NCBI GenBank assembly: GCA_002436085.1
Contig: DIXT01000014.1
Span: 1-34,962, forward strand
Length of the DNA: 34,962 nt
Reading direction: 5' to 3'
Source: Anaerolineaceae bacterium UBA6073
GTDB lineage: Bacteria; Chloroflexota; Anaerolineae; Anaerolineales; Anaerolineaceae
Shown: positions 14,246 to 21,828 of the stretch, one piece after another
Numbering within the stretch: the first letter of the stretch is position 1
How the letters are laid out: each line of letters begins with the position of its first letter
Program-made: the position numbers and the translations under genes
Notes under the pieces: model-generated
Database searches by the model: none
What the model saw: the letters and a program-made list of their open reading frames with translations, nothing else
Told to the model about the DNA's origin: nothing

Positions 14246-14551
14246 ATGAGCAACTCAGTTTTTGATATCCTGCGGCGCCCTGTGGTGACAGAAAAATCGC
14301 ATTACCAGGCTAGCAAGCTGCACCAATACGTGTTTGAAGTCGCCAAAGACGCTACCCGCGAGACGGTGAAAACCGCCGTGGAAACCGCGTTTGATGTGAC
14401 CGTCCTGCGCGTCAACATTATCAATCTCCCTGCCAAGTCCCACCGCAACTCGCGCACCCGCCGTCTGGCGCTGCGCACCGGCGGTTACAAGAAAGCTATC
14501 GTGACTTTGGCCGCGGAAGACAGCATTCCTGTATTTGAAGGGGTGGAATAA
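14246..14551 (+). CDS. rplW: 50S ribosomal protein uL23
   Basis: A 101-residue L23, located at the exit of the peptide tunnel where trigger factor and SRP dock. The N-terminal DILRRPVVTEKS is the family signature, and the C-terminal half has the expected TVLRVNIINLPAKSHR loop. GGAAGGTG precedes the ATG. Its TAA overlaps the rplB ATG by one base (TAATG), so the two are translationally coupled. Confidence 0.96.
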   Translation: MSNSVFDILRRPVVTEKSHYQASKLHQYVFEVAKDATRETVKTAVETAFDVTVLRVNIINLPAKSHRNSRTRRLALRTGGYKKAIVTLAAEDSIPVFEGVE

Positions 14552-15390
14552 TGGCCGTAAAGATTTATAAACCAAAGACCCCTGGTCAGCGCCACCGCAC
14601 CGGCTACACCTTCGAAGAGATTACGAAGGACCGCCCGGAACGCAGTCTGATCGTGTCTGGCAAGAAGAAAGCCGGACGCAACTCGCTGGGTCGTATTACT
14701 GTTCGCCATCGCGGCGGCGGTTCCAAACGGCAGCTGCGCATGGTAGACTTTTTGCGTAACAAGTCCGGCATTCCCGCCAAGGTGAGCGCGATTGAGTATG
14801 ATCCCAACCGCACTGCCCGCCTGGCGCTGTTGGTCTACGCTGATGGCGAGAAACGCTACATTCTGGCCCCCTTGGGCGTGAAGGTTGGCGATACGCTTGT
14901 TTCTGGCGCGCAGGCTGAAATTAAACCTGGAAATAATTTGCCTCTGGCGAATATTCCGGTCGGTACCACCATCCACGCGATTGAGCTGCAGCCTGGTAAG
15001 GGCGCTCAAATCGGCCGCTCAGCGGGCACTTCCGCCCAGCTGCTGGCGAAGGAAGGCAAATACGCGCAGGTGCGTATGCCCTCCGGCGAAGTGCGCTTAG
15101 TTCTGCAGGAATGCAGCGCCTCCATCGGCCAGGTTGGTAATGTAGATCACAGTAATGTGAAGCTTGGCAAGGCCGGCCGCGCCCGCCACATGGGCTTGCG
15201 TCCGGAAGTCCGCGGTTCCGCGATGTCCCCCAGGGACCATCCGCACGGTGGTGGTGAAGGGCGCTCCTCGATTGGTATGCCCGGTCCTAAGACCCCGTGG
15301 GGTAAACCTGCTCTGGGTTACAAGACCCGCACGAACAAACGGACAGAACAAATGATCATTCGGCACCGCTCCAAGGCCAAGCGCCGCTAG
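14551..15390 (+). CDS. rplB: 50S ribosomal protein uL2
   Basis: A 279-residue L2, essential for subunit association and peptidyl-transferase activity. The KPKTPGQRHRTG start, GGGSKRQLRMVDF, and the highly conserved MSPRDHPHGGGEGRSSIGM segment containing the functionally important histidine are all present. Length is normal. It overlaps rplW by one base and is followed by rpsS after 31 bases. Confidence 0.97.
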   Translation: MAVKIYKPKTPGQRHRTGYTFEEITKDRPERSLIVSGKKKAGRNSLGRITVRHRGGGSKRQLRMVDFLRNKSGIPAKVSAIEYDPNRTARLALLVYADGEKRYILAPLGVKVGDTLVSGAQAEIKPGNNLPLANIPVGTTIHAIELQPGKGAQIGRSAGTSAQLLAKEGKYAQVRMPSGEVRLVLQECSASIGQVGNVDHSNVKLGKAGRARHMGLRPEVRGSAMSPRDHPHGGGEGRSSIGMPGPKTPWGKPALGYKTRTNKRTEQMIIRHRSKAKRR

Positions 15391-15421
15391 TGGTGGATGA
15401 GAAGCAGAAAAGGACGATAAG

Positions 15422-15694
15422 ATGTCTCGATCATTGAAAAAAGGGCCATTCATTGACCCGAAACTTTTGAAGCGAATTGAAGAGATGAACGCTAAAGGCG
15501 ACAAAAAGGTTATTCGTACCTGGAGCCGCGCCAGCACCATCTTCCCCCAGATGGTCGGTCACACCATCGCCGTGCACGACGGTCACCGTCATGTACCGAT
15601 CTATGTGACTGATAACATGGTGGGCCACCGCCTTGGTGAATTTGCCCCGACCCGCTGGTTCCGTGGGCATGTTCAGGAAAAGTCTGCGAAGTGA
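15422..15694 (+). CDS. rpsS: 30S ribosomal protein uS19
   Basis: A 90-residue S19 of the 30S head, contacting tRNA and S13. MSRSLKKGPFID at the N-terminus, the RTWSRASTIFPQMVGHTI segment and LGEFAPTRWFRGH near the C-terminus are typical. Standard length. rplV follows 7 bases after its stop codon. Confidence 0.97.
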   Translation: MSRSLKKGPFIDPKLLKRIEEMNAKGDKKVIRTWSRASTIFPQMVGHTIAVHDGHRHVPIYVTDNMVGHRLGEFAPTRWFRGHVQEKSAK

Positions 15695-15701
15695 GGCAGG
15701 G

Positions 15702-16043
15702 ATGGCACAGGAAATAAAAGCAAGCTTATCCAATCTCTCAACTTCCGCCCAGAAAGCTCGTCTGGTAGTGGATCTGGTTCGCGGGAAAAAAGCTGTCGAC
15801 GCCCTGGGCATTTTGAGCCTGACGCCAAATAAAGCAGCCGAACCTGTTCGCAAACTGCTTTACTCCGCGATTTCTAATGCGGAAGAGAACTTTGGCGTGA
15901 GCCGGGATGACCTGATAGTCTACAAGATTTTCGCAGATGAAGCTCCTACCCGTAAATGGAGATCTTTTGGCGCTCGCGGTCGTTTCAAGCCCCAACTGCG
16001 CCGCAGTTCCCACGTTACCGTGGTTCTGCGTGAGATCGAGTAG
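15702..16043 (+). CDS. rplV: 50S ribosomal protein uL22
   Basis: A 113-residue L22, whose beta-hairpin reaches into the exit tunnel. The ATG at 15702 is chosen over the in-frame codon at 15633, which would lie inside rpsS and add 23 non-homologous residues. The KARLVVDLVRGKKAVDAL helix and the GRFKPQLRRSSHVTVVL C-terminal hairpin are diagnostic. GAGG lies 5 bases before the start. It is coupled closely to rpsS (7-base gap) and followed by rpsC after 27 bases. Confidence 0.95.
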   Translation: MAQEIKASLSNLSTSAQKARLVVDLVRGKKAVDALGILSLTPNKAAEPVRKLLYSAISNAEENFGVSRDDLIVYKIFADEAPTRKWRSFGARGRFKPQLRRSSHVTVVLREIE

Positions 16044-16070
16044 GACCGGAGAGAGAGTTAAGGAGAAATT

Positions 16071-16748
16071 ATGGGTCGTAAAGTACATCCAATTGGTTTT
16101 CGCCTGGGCATCAACAAACCCTGGTTAGGCCGCTGGTATGCTGAAGGCAGCGATTACACAGAGCAGCTGCATCAGGACCTGCGCATCCGCGAATTGGTGC
16201 TGAAAAGCGCTGAACGCGCGGGCGTTTCCGGCGTGGAAATTGAACGCTATCCCGGTAAGGTAAAGGTGTCTTTGCATACCGCCAAACCTGGTGTTCTCAT
16301 CGGTAAGAAGGGTGAGAGCGTCAAAATTCTACGGCAGGAACTGGAAGCCCTGACTGGTAAGAAGGTGGACCTGGACGTTAAAGAAATCAAGAACCCCGAT
16401 ACCGACGCGTATCTGGTTGCCCAGAACATTGCCGGTCAGTTGGAACGCCGTATCAGTTACCGCAGAGCGATGAAACGCGCCATTCAACAGGCATTACGCC
16501 AGGGCGCCGGTGGAATCAAAGTCTCCGTTTCCGGGCGTCTTTCTGGCGCGGAAATGGCGCGGCGGGTTACCTTGCGCGAAGGCCGTGTTCCGCTGCAGAC
16601 CCTGCGCGCGGACATTGATTTTGCCCGCGCCGAGGCTTCCACCACCTACGGTCAGATCGGTATCAAGGTCTGGATCTATCGTGGCATCGTCATGGGTATG
16701 GCTGAAGAGATGGTTGAAGCCACCGAAGGCGTCTATATCAGCGAGTAA
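16071..16748 (+). CDS. rpsC: 30S ribosomal protein uS3
   Basis: A 225-residue S3 forming part of the mRNA entry tunnel and helicase site. GRKVHPIGFRLGI at the N-terminus, the KH-domain loop GVLIGKKGESV and the C-terminal GRLSGAEMARR and TYGQIGIKVWIYRG motifs are present. Length is standard. AAGGAG precedes the ATG. Part of the S10 cluster between rplV and rplP. Confidence 0.97.
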   Translation: MGRKVHPIGFRLGINKPWLGRWYAEGSDYTEQLHQDLRIRELVLKSAERAGVSGVEIERYPGKVKVSLHTAKPGVLIGKKGESVKILRQELEALTGKKVDLDVKEIKNPDTDAYLVAQNIAGQLERRISYRRAMKRAIQQALRQGAGGIKVSVSGRLSGAEMARRVTLREGRVPLQTLRADIDFARAEASTTYGQIGIKVWIYRGIVMGMAEEMVEATEGVYISE

Positions 16749-16776
16749 TTATTAGGTAATTGTGAGGTAGTAGACT

Positions 16777-17202
16777 ATGTTGATGCCAAAGAGAGTAAAG
16801 TACCGTAAGCAAATGCGCGGCCGCATGAAGGGCAAAGCCCAGCGCGGCGTGGATGTCAGCTTCGGAGATTATGGATTGAAGTCGCTGGAATGCGGTTACC
16901 TGACCGCACGCCAGATTGAAGCAGCCCGCCGGGCTATCGTGCACGAGCTTAAGCGCCGCGGCAAGGTTTGGATCCGCGTATTCCCGGACAAACCCTATAC
17001 CAAGCGCGCCGCCGAAACCCGCATGGGTAAAGGCAAGGGCTCTGTGGACCATTGGGTGGCAGTCATCCGACCGGGCAGAATTCTGTTCGAGGTTGGCGGC
17101 ACGGATGAAGAATCCGCGTTAAAAGCTTTGCTGCGCGCGCGCTATAAGCTTGGTTTCCGCACCAAGGTCATTTCGAAAGAATTGGTAGGAGAAGGTTCAT
17201 GA
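16777..17202 (+). CDS. rplP: 50S ribosomal protein uL16
   Basis: A 141-residue L16, which helps position A-site tRNA at the central protuberance base. MLMPKRVKYRKQMRGR is the family start, and the KRRGKVWIRVFPDKP and MGKGKGSVDHWVAVI segments confirm it. GAGGTAG lies before the ATG. Its TGA overlaps the rpmC ATG (ATGA), indicating translational coupling. Confidence 0.97.
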   Translation: MLMPKRVKYRKQMRGRMKGKAQRGVDVSFGDYGLKSLECGYLTARQIEAARRAIVHELKRRGKVWIRVFPDKPYTKRAAETRMGKGKGSVDHWVAVIRPGRILFEVGGTDEESALKALLRARYKLGFRTKVISKELVGEGS

Positions 17203-17402
17203 ACAACAAAGAATTAAGAGAACTTTCTACGGAAGAAATTAAGAACAAGTTGATGGATTCCCGGCAGGAACTGATGAATATGCGGTTCCAGATGGTGACC
17301 GGTCAGCTGACCGATACCAGCCGTTTTAAGATTACCCGCCGTCAGATCGCGCGTTTTGAAACTATCCTTGCGCAGCGAGAACGTGAAGGGAAGGAAGGTT
17401 AA
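17199..17402 (+). CDS. rpmC: 50S ribosomal protein uL29
   Basis: A 67-residue two-helix protein near the tunnel exit. ELRELSTEEI at the start and ELMNMRFQMVTGQLTDTSR in the middle are characteristic. It overlaps rplP by 4 bases. The ribosome-binding site GTAGGAGAAG lies within the end of rplP. rpsQ begins 1 base after its stop. Confidence 0.95.
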   Translation: MNNKELRELSTEEIKNKLMDSRQELMNMRFQMVTGQLTDTSRFKITRRQIARFETILAQREREGKEG

Positions 17403-17403
17403 G

Positions 17404-17694
17404 ATGAACAAACGTCGCCGTCTAAACGGTACGGTCACCAGCGCCAAAACCGCCAAGACCGTCAGCGTGGAAGTTTCCCGCACGTATCAGCATCCGCTCT
17501 ACCACAAAGTGGTGCGCGGAAGCAAGATTTACAAAGCGCATGATGAGTTGAACTGCCGAGTTGGCGATAAGGTCACCATTGTTGAATGCGCTCCTCTTTC
17601 TGCTACCAAGCACTGGACTGTTGAGAAGATCATCAAAGTCGAAATCCGCGAAGCGGGCGAGCTTGATGGTATCTCCGGAGGGGATGCGGCATGA
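17404..17694 (+). CDS. rpsQ: 30S ribosomal protein uS17
   Basis: A 96-residue S17, an early 16S-binding OB-fold protein. The ATG at 17404 is chosen because GGAAGG lies just upstream and the sequence from NKRRRLNGTVTSAKTAKTV aligns with the usual start; an upstream in-frame ATG at 17356 lies inside rpmC. HPLYHKVVRGSKIYKAHDE and CAPLSATKHW are conserved segments. A short acidic C-terminal tail of about ten residues extends past the standard end. Its TGA overlaps the rplN ATG. Confidence 0.95.
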   Translation: MNKRRRLNGTVTSAKTAKTVSVEVSRTYQHPLYHKVVRGSKIYKAHDELNCRVGDKVTIVECAPLSATKHWTVEKIIKVEIREAGELDGISGGDAA

Positions 17695-18062
17695 TTCAGC
17701 AAGAGGCTCGGTTAAATATTGCAGATAACACCGGCGCTAAGACACTGTTGGTCATCCAGGTTGTTGGCGGAACCCACCGGCGCTATGCCTATGTTGGCGA
17801 TACCGTCGTTGGCACTGTAAAGAGCGCTTCTCCGCAGTCGTCGGTTAAGAAGAGTGAAATTGTCAAAGCCGTGATTGTCCGCGTAAGCAAAGAATACCGC
17901 CGACCGGATGGATCAAGCATCTGTTTTGATGACAATGCCGCGGTAATTCTGGATAGCGATGGAGTCAATCCGCGCGGAACCCGTATTTTCGGCCCGGTCG
18001 CACGCGAACTGCGTGAAAAAGGCTTTATGAAAATAGTTTCATTGGCTCCGGAAGTGCTGTAG
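17691..18062 (+). CDS. rplN: 50S ribosomal protein uL14
   Basis: A 123-residue L14 at the subunit interface, also the docking point for silencing factor RsfS. MIQQEARLNIADNTGAK is the signature start, with IVRVSKEYRRPDGSSICFDDN and GTRIFGPVARELR downstream. Standard length. It overlaps rpsQ by 4 bases and precedes rplX by 21 bases. Confidence 0.97.
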   Translation: MIQQEARLNIADNTGAKTLLVIQVVGGTHRRYAYVGDTVVGTVKSASPQSSVKKSEIVKAVIVRVSKEYRRPDGSSICFDDNAAVILDSDGVNPRGTRIFGPVARELREKGFMKIVSLAPEVL

Positions 18063-18083
18063 CCATTGAGTAGGAGTGTTTAA

Positions 18084-18494
18084 ATGAAAATGAAAATACG
18101 AAAAGGCGACCAGGTCAAGGTCACCCGCGGTGATGAAAATGACAAAGGAAAGACGGGCGAGGTCATTCGTGTCTTACCCAAGGAAGAACGCGTGGTTGTG
18201 CAGGGCGTCAATCTGGTGAAGAAGCATCAGAAGCAGACACAGTCCGGCAGCAAGACCATCCCTTCCGGGATTCGCGAATTTGAGGCTCCGATCCACATTT
18301 CCAATGTGGAACTCGTAGAAAAAGGCGCCGAGAAAGCCAGCGGCAAGGCAGCTAAAACCAGCAAGTCCACCAAGACTGTTGCGAAGAAAGCCCCTGCTAA
18401 GACAGCCAAGGCAGCCAAGACTGAAACCAAACCCGCCGCCAAGAAACGTGCGACTGGCAAGCCCGCCGCCGATAAAAGCGGCGACGGCAACTAA
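18084..18494 (+). CDS. rplX: 50S ribosomal protein uL24 with Lys/Ala-rich C-terminal extension
   Basis: Residues 1-100 are an ordinary L24 (assembly initiator): KIRKGDQVKVTRG with its KOW motif, GVNLVKKHQK, and the FEAPIHISNVEL segment. From about residue 88 onward a tail of nearly 50 residues made almost only of Lys, Ala, Thr, Ser and Pro follows (repeats such as KKAPAKTAKAAKT and KPAAKKRATGKPAA), giving 136 residues against the usual 102-110. The tail resembles histone H1-like or AlgP-type DNA/RNA-binding tails. It is in frame with no break, and codon use matches the body, so it seems real. AGGAG precedes the ATG. rplE follows after 17 bases. Confidence 0.95.
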   Translation: MKMKIRKGDQVKVTRGDENDKGKTGEVIRVLPKEERVVVQGVNLVKKHQKQTQSGSKTIPSGIREFEAPIHISNVELVEKGAEKASGKAAKTSKSTKTVAKKAPAKTAKAAKTETKPAAKKRATGKPAADKSGDGN

Positions 18495-18511
18495 GGCGCA
18501 GGTGAGTAGCG

Positions 18512-19057
18512 ATGAATAGACTACAAGAACAATACAAGAATGAATTCGCGCCGGCTCTGTTCAAAGAACTGGGTCTGAAAAACGTGATGCAGACGCCCAA
18601 GATCGTGAAAGTGGTGGTCAACATCGGCGTTGGCGAGGCGCTGGACAACCCGAAAGCGCTGGAAGCTGCTGTGGCCGACGTGACAGCTATCACTGGTCAG
18701 AAACCGGTTGTGATTGCAGCCAAGAAAGCCATTTCCAACTTCAAGCTGCGCGAAGGGCGCCAAATTGGCGTGAAAGTCACCCTGCGCGGCGAAAAGATGT
18801 GGGCATTTTTGGACCGGCTTATCAACATCGCGCTGCCGCGCGTCCGCGACTTCCGCGGCATTTCGGCTGATGCGTTTGATGGGCGCGGCAATTACACGTT
18901 GGGTCTGCAGGAACAGTTGATCTTCCCTGAGATTCAATATGACAAGATTGATAAGGTCCGTGGGATGGAAGTGAGCATCGTGACAACGGCTGAGAATGAC
19001 GATCACGCGCGGCAGCTGCTCAGCAAGTTCGGTATGCCCTTCAGGAAAGGAAACTAA
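18512..19057 (+). CDS. rplE: 50S ribosomal protein uL5
   Basis: A 181-residue L5 which contacts 5S rRNA and P-site tRNA. KIVKVVVNIGVGEA, KKAISNFKLREGRQIGVKVT and RDFRGISADAFDGRGNYTLG are conserved and in order. Length is standard. AGGTGAG lies before the ATG. Its TAA overlaps the rpsN ATG by one base. Confidence 0.97.
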   Translation: MNRLQEQYKNEFAPALFKELGLKNVMQTPKIVKVVVNIGVGEALDNPKALEAAVADVTAITGQKPVVIAAKKAISNFKLREGRQIGVKVTLRGEKMWAFLDRLINIALPRVRDFRGISADAFDGRGNYTLGLQEQLIFPEIQYDKIDKVRGMEVSIVTTAENDDHARQLLSKFGMPFRKGN

Positions 19058-19239
19058 TGGCTAAAAAGTGTATGAAGTACCGCGAAATGCGACGCAAATA
19101 CCCCAATCAGGTGGTAAATCGCTGCCGGGTTTGTGGGAGACCGCGTGGATATATGCGCAAGTTTGGTCTTTGCCGAATTTGTTTCAGAGAACTGGCACTT
19201 CAGGGAAAAATCCCTGGTGTTACGAAATCATCCTGGTAA
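19057..19239 (+). CDS. rpsZ: 30S ribosomal protein uS14, zinc-binding type
   Basis: A 60-residue S14 of the short zinc-ribbon class (often named rpsZ or rpsN type Z). Four cysteines at 23, 26, 39 and 42 form the CxxC-x12-CxxC site (NRCRVCGRPRGY and GLCRICFREL). This class is common in Gram-positives and Chloroflexota and is replaced by a zinc-free form in E. coli. It overlaps rplE by one base (TAATG) and precedes rpsH by 20 bases. Short but unambiguous. Confidence 0.96.
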   Translation: MAKKCMKYREMRRKYPNQVVNRCRVCGRPRGYMRKFGLCRICFRELALQGKIPGVTKSSW

Positions 19240-19259
19240 TTTGACCTGGAGGGAGTAAT

Positions 19260-19673
19260 ATGACTATTTCAGATCCAATTGCCGATATGTTGACCAGAAT
19301 TCGCAATATTGCTATGGCAGGTCAGAGCCTGGTTGTTATGCCGAATTCCAAGATCAAGGTTGAACTCGCCCGCATTCTGCAGGAAGAAGGCTACCTTGAG
19401 AGTTATGAAGTTGTCGATGGAAAAGCCACGGGCAGCAAGGTTTTGCGCCTGAAGCTGAAGTACATCGGTGAACGCCGCCACCGCCGTCCGATTATTACCG
19501 GTCTGCAGCGGGTAAGCACTCCCGGCTGCCGTGTGTACACCTCCCGGGATGAAATCCCGTGGGTACTCTCCGGTATCGGTATCGCGATCTTGTCAACCCC
19601 GAAGGGGATCATGACCGGTCAGCGCGCCCGCAAGGTTGGCGTCGGCGGCGAGATCCTCTGCAAGATTTGGTAG
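19260..19673 (+). CDS. rpsH: 30S ribosomal protein uS8
   Basis: A 137-residue S8, the primary binder of the 16S central domain and, in E. coli, the spc-operon repressor. ISDPIADMLTRIRN at the start, and STPKGIMTGQRARKVGVGGE near the end, are diagnostic. GGAGG precedes the ATG. The length is a few residues above the norm. rplF follows after 9 bases. Confidence 0.97.
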   Translation: MTISDPIADMLTRIRNIAMAGQSLVVMPNSKIKVELARILQEEGYLESYEVVDGKATGSKVLRLKLKYIGERRHRRPIITGLQRVSTPGCRVYTSRDEIPWVLSGIGIAILSTPKGIMTGQRARKVGVGGEILCKIW

Positions 19674-19682
19674 GAGCAAAAA

Positions 19683-20231
19683 ATGTCGCGAATCGGTAGA
19701 TTACCCATTGCCATTCCTGCTGGCGTTGAAGTCAAAATTGAAGGAAACAAAGTCTCTGTCAAAGGTCCGCTGGGACTGATGGAACAGGATTTCTCCTCCG
19801 AGATTGGCATCAAGCTGGAAGATGGCCATTTGATTATTGAACGACCTAACGATCAGCCGCGTATACGCGCTTTGCACGGCACCACGCGCGCGCTGCTTAA
19901 CAACATGGTAAACGGCGTATCACAAGGTTTTGAACGCGTCCTGGAAGTCAACGGCGTTGGCTACCGCGCGGAACTGAATGGGAAGGACCTTGTCCTCAAT
20001 GTGGGCTATTCCCACCCAGTCAAATTCTCCGCGCCGGATGGCATTACCTTTGAGGTGGAGACTAAAGCTCGCCTGGTAAGGGTTAAAGGCCGTGATCGCC
20101 AGCAGGTTGGGCAGATTGCCGCGAACCTGCGTGAAATCCGACCGCCTGAGCATTATAAAGGCACCGGTATTCGCTACCAGGGTGAGGTTGTGAAACTGAA
20201 GGCTGGTAAGGCTGGAAAGACCGGTAAGTAG
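19683..20231 (+). CDS. rplF: 50S ribosomal protein uL6
   Basis: A 182-residue L6 with two tandem repeats of the same fold, located near the factor-binding site. SRIGRLPIAIPAGVEV begins the protein; GVSQGFERVLEVNGVGYRA lies at the domain junction, and the C-terminal RPPEHYKGTGIRYQGEVV motif is complete. TAGGAG precedes the ATG, directly behind rpsH. A short Lys/Gly tail closes it. Confidence 0.97.
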   Translation: MSRIGRLPIAIPAGVEVKIEGNKVSVKGPLGLMEQDFSSEIGIKLEDGHLIIERPNDQPRIRALHGTTRALLNNMVNGVSQGFERVLEVNGVGYRAELNGKDLVLNVGYSHPVKFSAPDGITFEVETKARLVRVKGRDRQQVGQIAANLREIRPPEHYKGTGIRYQGEVVKLKAGKAGKTGK

Positions 20232-20242
20232 AGGTAAAGACT

Positions 20243-20608
20243 ATGGCAAATAAATCAAGAAACGCAGCTCGATTACGCCGTCACGTGCGGGTTCGCAAGA
20301 AGGTTTTTGGAACTCCAGACCGCCCTCGCCTGAATGTGTACCGCAGCATTTATGAAATTTACGTGCAGGTGATCGATGATCACAGCGGCACAACCTTGGC
20401 CTCCGCTTCGACAGTGGACAGCCTGATGCGCGATATTGTCAAGGGCAAACCGAAGCTTGAACAAGCCAGGTTGGTTGGCGAGGAAATCGCCAAGCGGGCA
20501 CTGGACAAGGGCATTAAATCCGTCGTGATGGATCGCGGTGGTTATTTCTATACCGGCCGCGTAAAAGCTCTGGCTGAAGGCGCACGCAAGGGCGGGCTGG
20601 ATTTTTAA
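20243..20608 (+). CDS. rplR: 50S ribosomal protein uL18
   Basis: A 121-residue L18 binding 5S rRNA. The basic N-terminus is followed by RPRLNVYRSIYEIYVQVIDD and LASASTVD, then the VMDRGGYFYTGRVKALAEGARKGGL end (first 20 residues suffice to identify it). Length is standard. It is 11 bases after rplF, and its stop precedes the rpsE start by 12 bases. Confidence 0.96.
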   Translation: MANKSRNAARLRRHVRVRKKVFGTPDRPRLNVYRSIYEIYVQVIDDHSGTTLASASTVDSLMRDIVKGKPKLEQARLVGEEIAKRALDKGIKSVVMDRGGYFYTGRVKALAEGARKGGLDF

Positions 20609-20620
20609 GCTGAGGAAATG

Positions 20621-21145
20621 ATGGAAGATTATCAAAACGAAGAAAAAACACTCGACGAACGCGTAATCGATATTGCCCGGGTTGCCAAGGTTGTTAAAGG
20701 CGGTCGGAGGTTCTCCTTCCGTGTAACCGTTGTGGTAGGTGATAATAACGGTAGAGTTGGCCTCGGTATCGGCAAAGCTGGCGCCGTGCCAGACGCGATG
20801 CGCAAGGCATCGGACCATGCAAAACAGAATATGCATGATGTGAGCCTGCTGGGCACCACTATCGCGCACGAAGTCATTGGATCACAAAGCGGCGCAAAAG
20901 TTCTACTCAAGCCTGCTTCACCCGGTACCGGCGTGATTGCGGCTGGCGGCGTGCGCGCTGTTTGTGAATCCGCTGGCATTAAGGATATCCTGACCAAATC
21001 GCTGGGCAGCAATAATATGCTCAACATCGTTCAGGCTACTTTCGACGCGCTCGCGCAGCTAAAGTCCCCCCAGACTGTTGCCATCGAACGCGGCAAGGAT
21101 GTCGCGGATGTAACGCCATTCTGGGAGCGGAGGAAGCATGGCTAA
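20621..21145 (+). CDS. rpsE: 30S ribosomal protein uS5
   Basis: A 174-residue S5 at the mRNA entry site, involved in accuracy. ERVIDIARVAKVVKGGRRFSF and GLGIGKAGAVPDAM form the double-stranded-RNA-binding domain; the C-terminal SLGSNNMLNIVQATFDAL segment is typical. Two adjacent ATGs occur (20618, 20621). The second is preferred since GAGG ends 5 bases before it but only 2 before the first. The 3' end overlaps rpmD by 8 bases. Confidence 0.96.
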   Translation: MEDYQNEEKTLDERVIDIARVAKVVKGGRRFSFRVTVVVGDNNGRVGLGIGKAGAVPDAMRKASDHAKQNMHDVSLLGTTIAHEVIGSQSGAKVLLKPASPGTGVIAAGGVRAVCESAGIKDILTKSLGSNNMLNIVQATFDALAQLKSPQTVAIERGKDVADVTPFWERRKHG

Positions 21146-21350
21146 AAAGACTGAACAGAAAGCGAGAGTGCGAGTCACTCTGAAGAAGAGCGGTACGGGG
21201 TATCCTATCCGCCAGAAAGCGACCCTCAAGGCGCTGGGTTTCCACCATGTGAACCAGGTTGTGGAGCATGAGGATTGTCCTGCGCTGCGCGGGATGCTGT
21301 TTAAGGTCTCCCATCTGGTTGAGATTGAAACAGTGAATGAGGAGAAGTAA
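21138..21350 (+). CDS. rpmD: 50S ribosomal protein uL30
   Basis: A 70-residue L30, slightly longer than the usual 60 through an N-terminal basic stretch (AKKTEQKARVR). The VTLKKSGTGYPIRQKATLKALG motif (identity clear in its first 20 residues) and the VVEHEDCPALRGML end are typical. It overlaps rpsE by 8 bases and rplO by one base (TAATG), so translation is likely coupled on both sides. Confidence 0.94.
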   Translation: MAKKTEQKARVRVTLKKSGTGYPIRQKATLKALGFHHVNQVVEHEDCPALRGMLFKVSHLVEIETVNEEK

Positions 21351-21808
21351 TGCGACTACATGACTTAAAACCCAACGAGGGTTCAAAGAAATTGCGCAAG
21401 CGCATTGGCCGCGGTCACGGCAGCGGCTCCGGAAAGACTGCTGGACGCGGTGTCAAGGGCCAAAACTCCCGCCAGGGCGGCGGTGTGCGCTTGTACCATC
21501 AGGGCGGTAACCTGCCCTTTTTCCGCAAGCTGCCTTTCATGCGTGGTGAGGGCTTCAGCCCGCTAAACCGCGTGCGCTACGCTGAGGTGAATCTGGACGC
21601 TCTGCACGGCTTCGCGGCCGGCGCGGAAGTGACCCCCGAAACCCTGGCTGAAGCCGGCGTGCTTAAGGATAAGAAAAAACCCATCAAGATTATGGGCCGC
21701 GGCGATGTCAATGTCGCCCTGAAAATTAAAGTTCATAAAGTGACCGATGGCGCCCGCCAGAAGATTGAAAAAGCCGGCGGCAGCGTGGAAACGATCGCGT
21801 TGGCGTAA
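21350..21808 (+). CDS. rplO: 50S ribosomal protein uL15
   Basis: A 152-residue L15. LHDLKPNEGSKKLRKRIGRG and the Gly-rich GSGKTAGRGVKGQNSRQGG stretch are diagnostic, followed by RLPF-type FFRKLPFMRGEGF. The C-terminal beta domain (VKVHKVTDGARQKIEKAGG-like) is complete. It is coupled to rpmD by overlap, and secY starts 20 bases after its stop, the standard order. Confidence 0.96.
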   Translation: MRLHDLKPNEGSKKLRKRIGRGHGSGSGKTAGRGVKGQNSRQGGGVRLYHQGGNLPFFRKLPFMRGEGFSPLNRVRYAEVNLDALHGFAAGAEVTPETLAEAGVLKDKKKPIKIMGRGDVNVALKIKVHKVTDGARQKIEKAGGSVETIALA

Positions 21809-21828
21809 GCCAAAAGGAGCATAACCTC

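Noticed and set aside
18397..18490. Frameshift or sequencing error as the source of the L24 Lys/Ala tail
   Set aside because: The reading frame is continuous, codon use matches the body of the gene, and normal spacing to rplE follows the stop.
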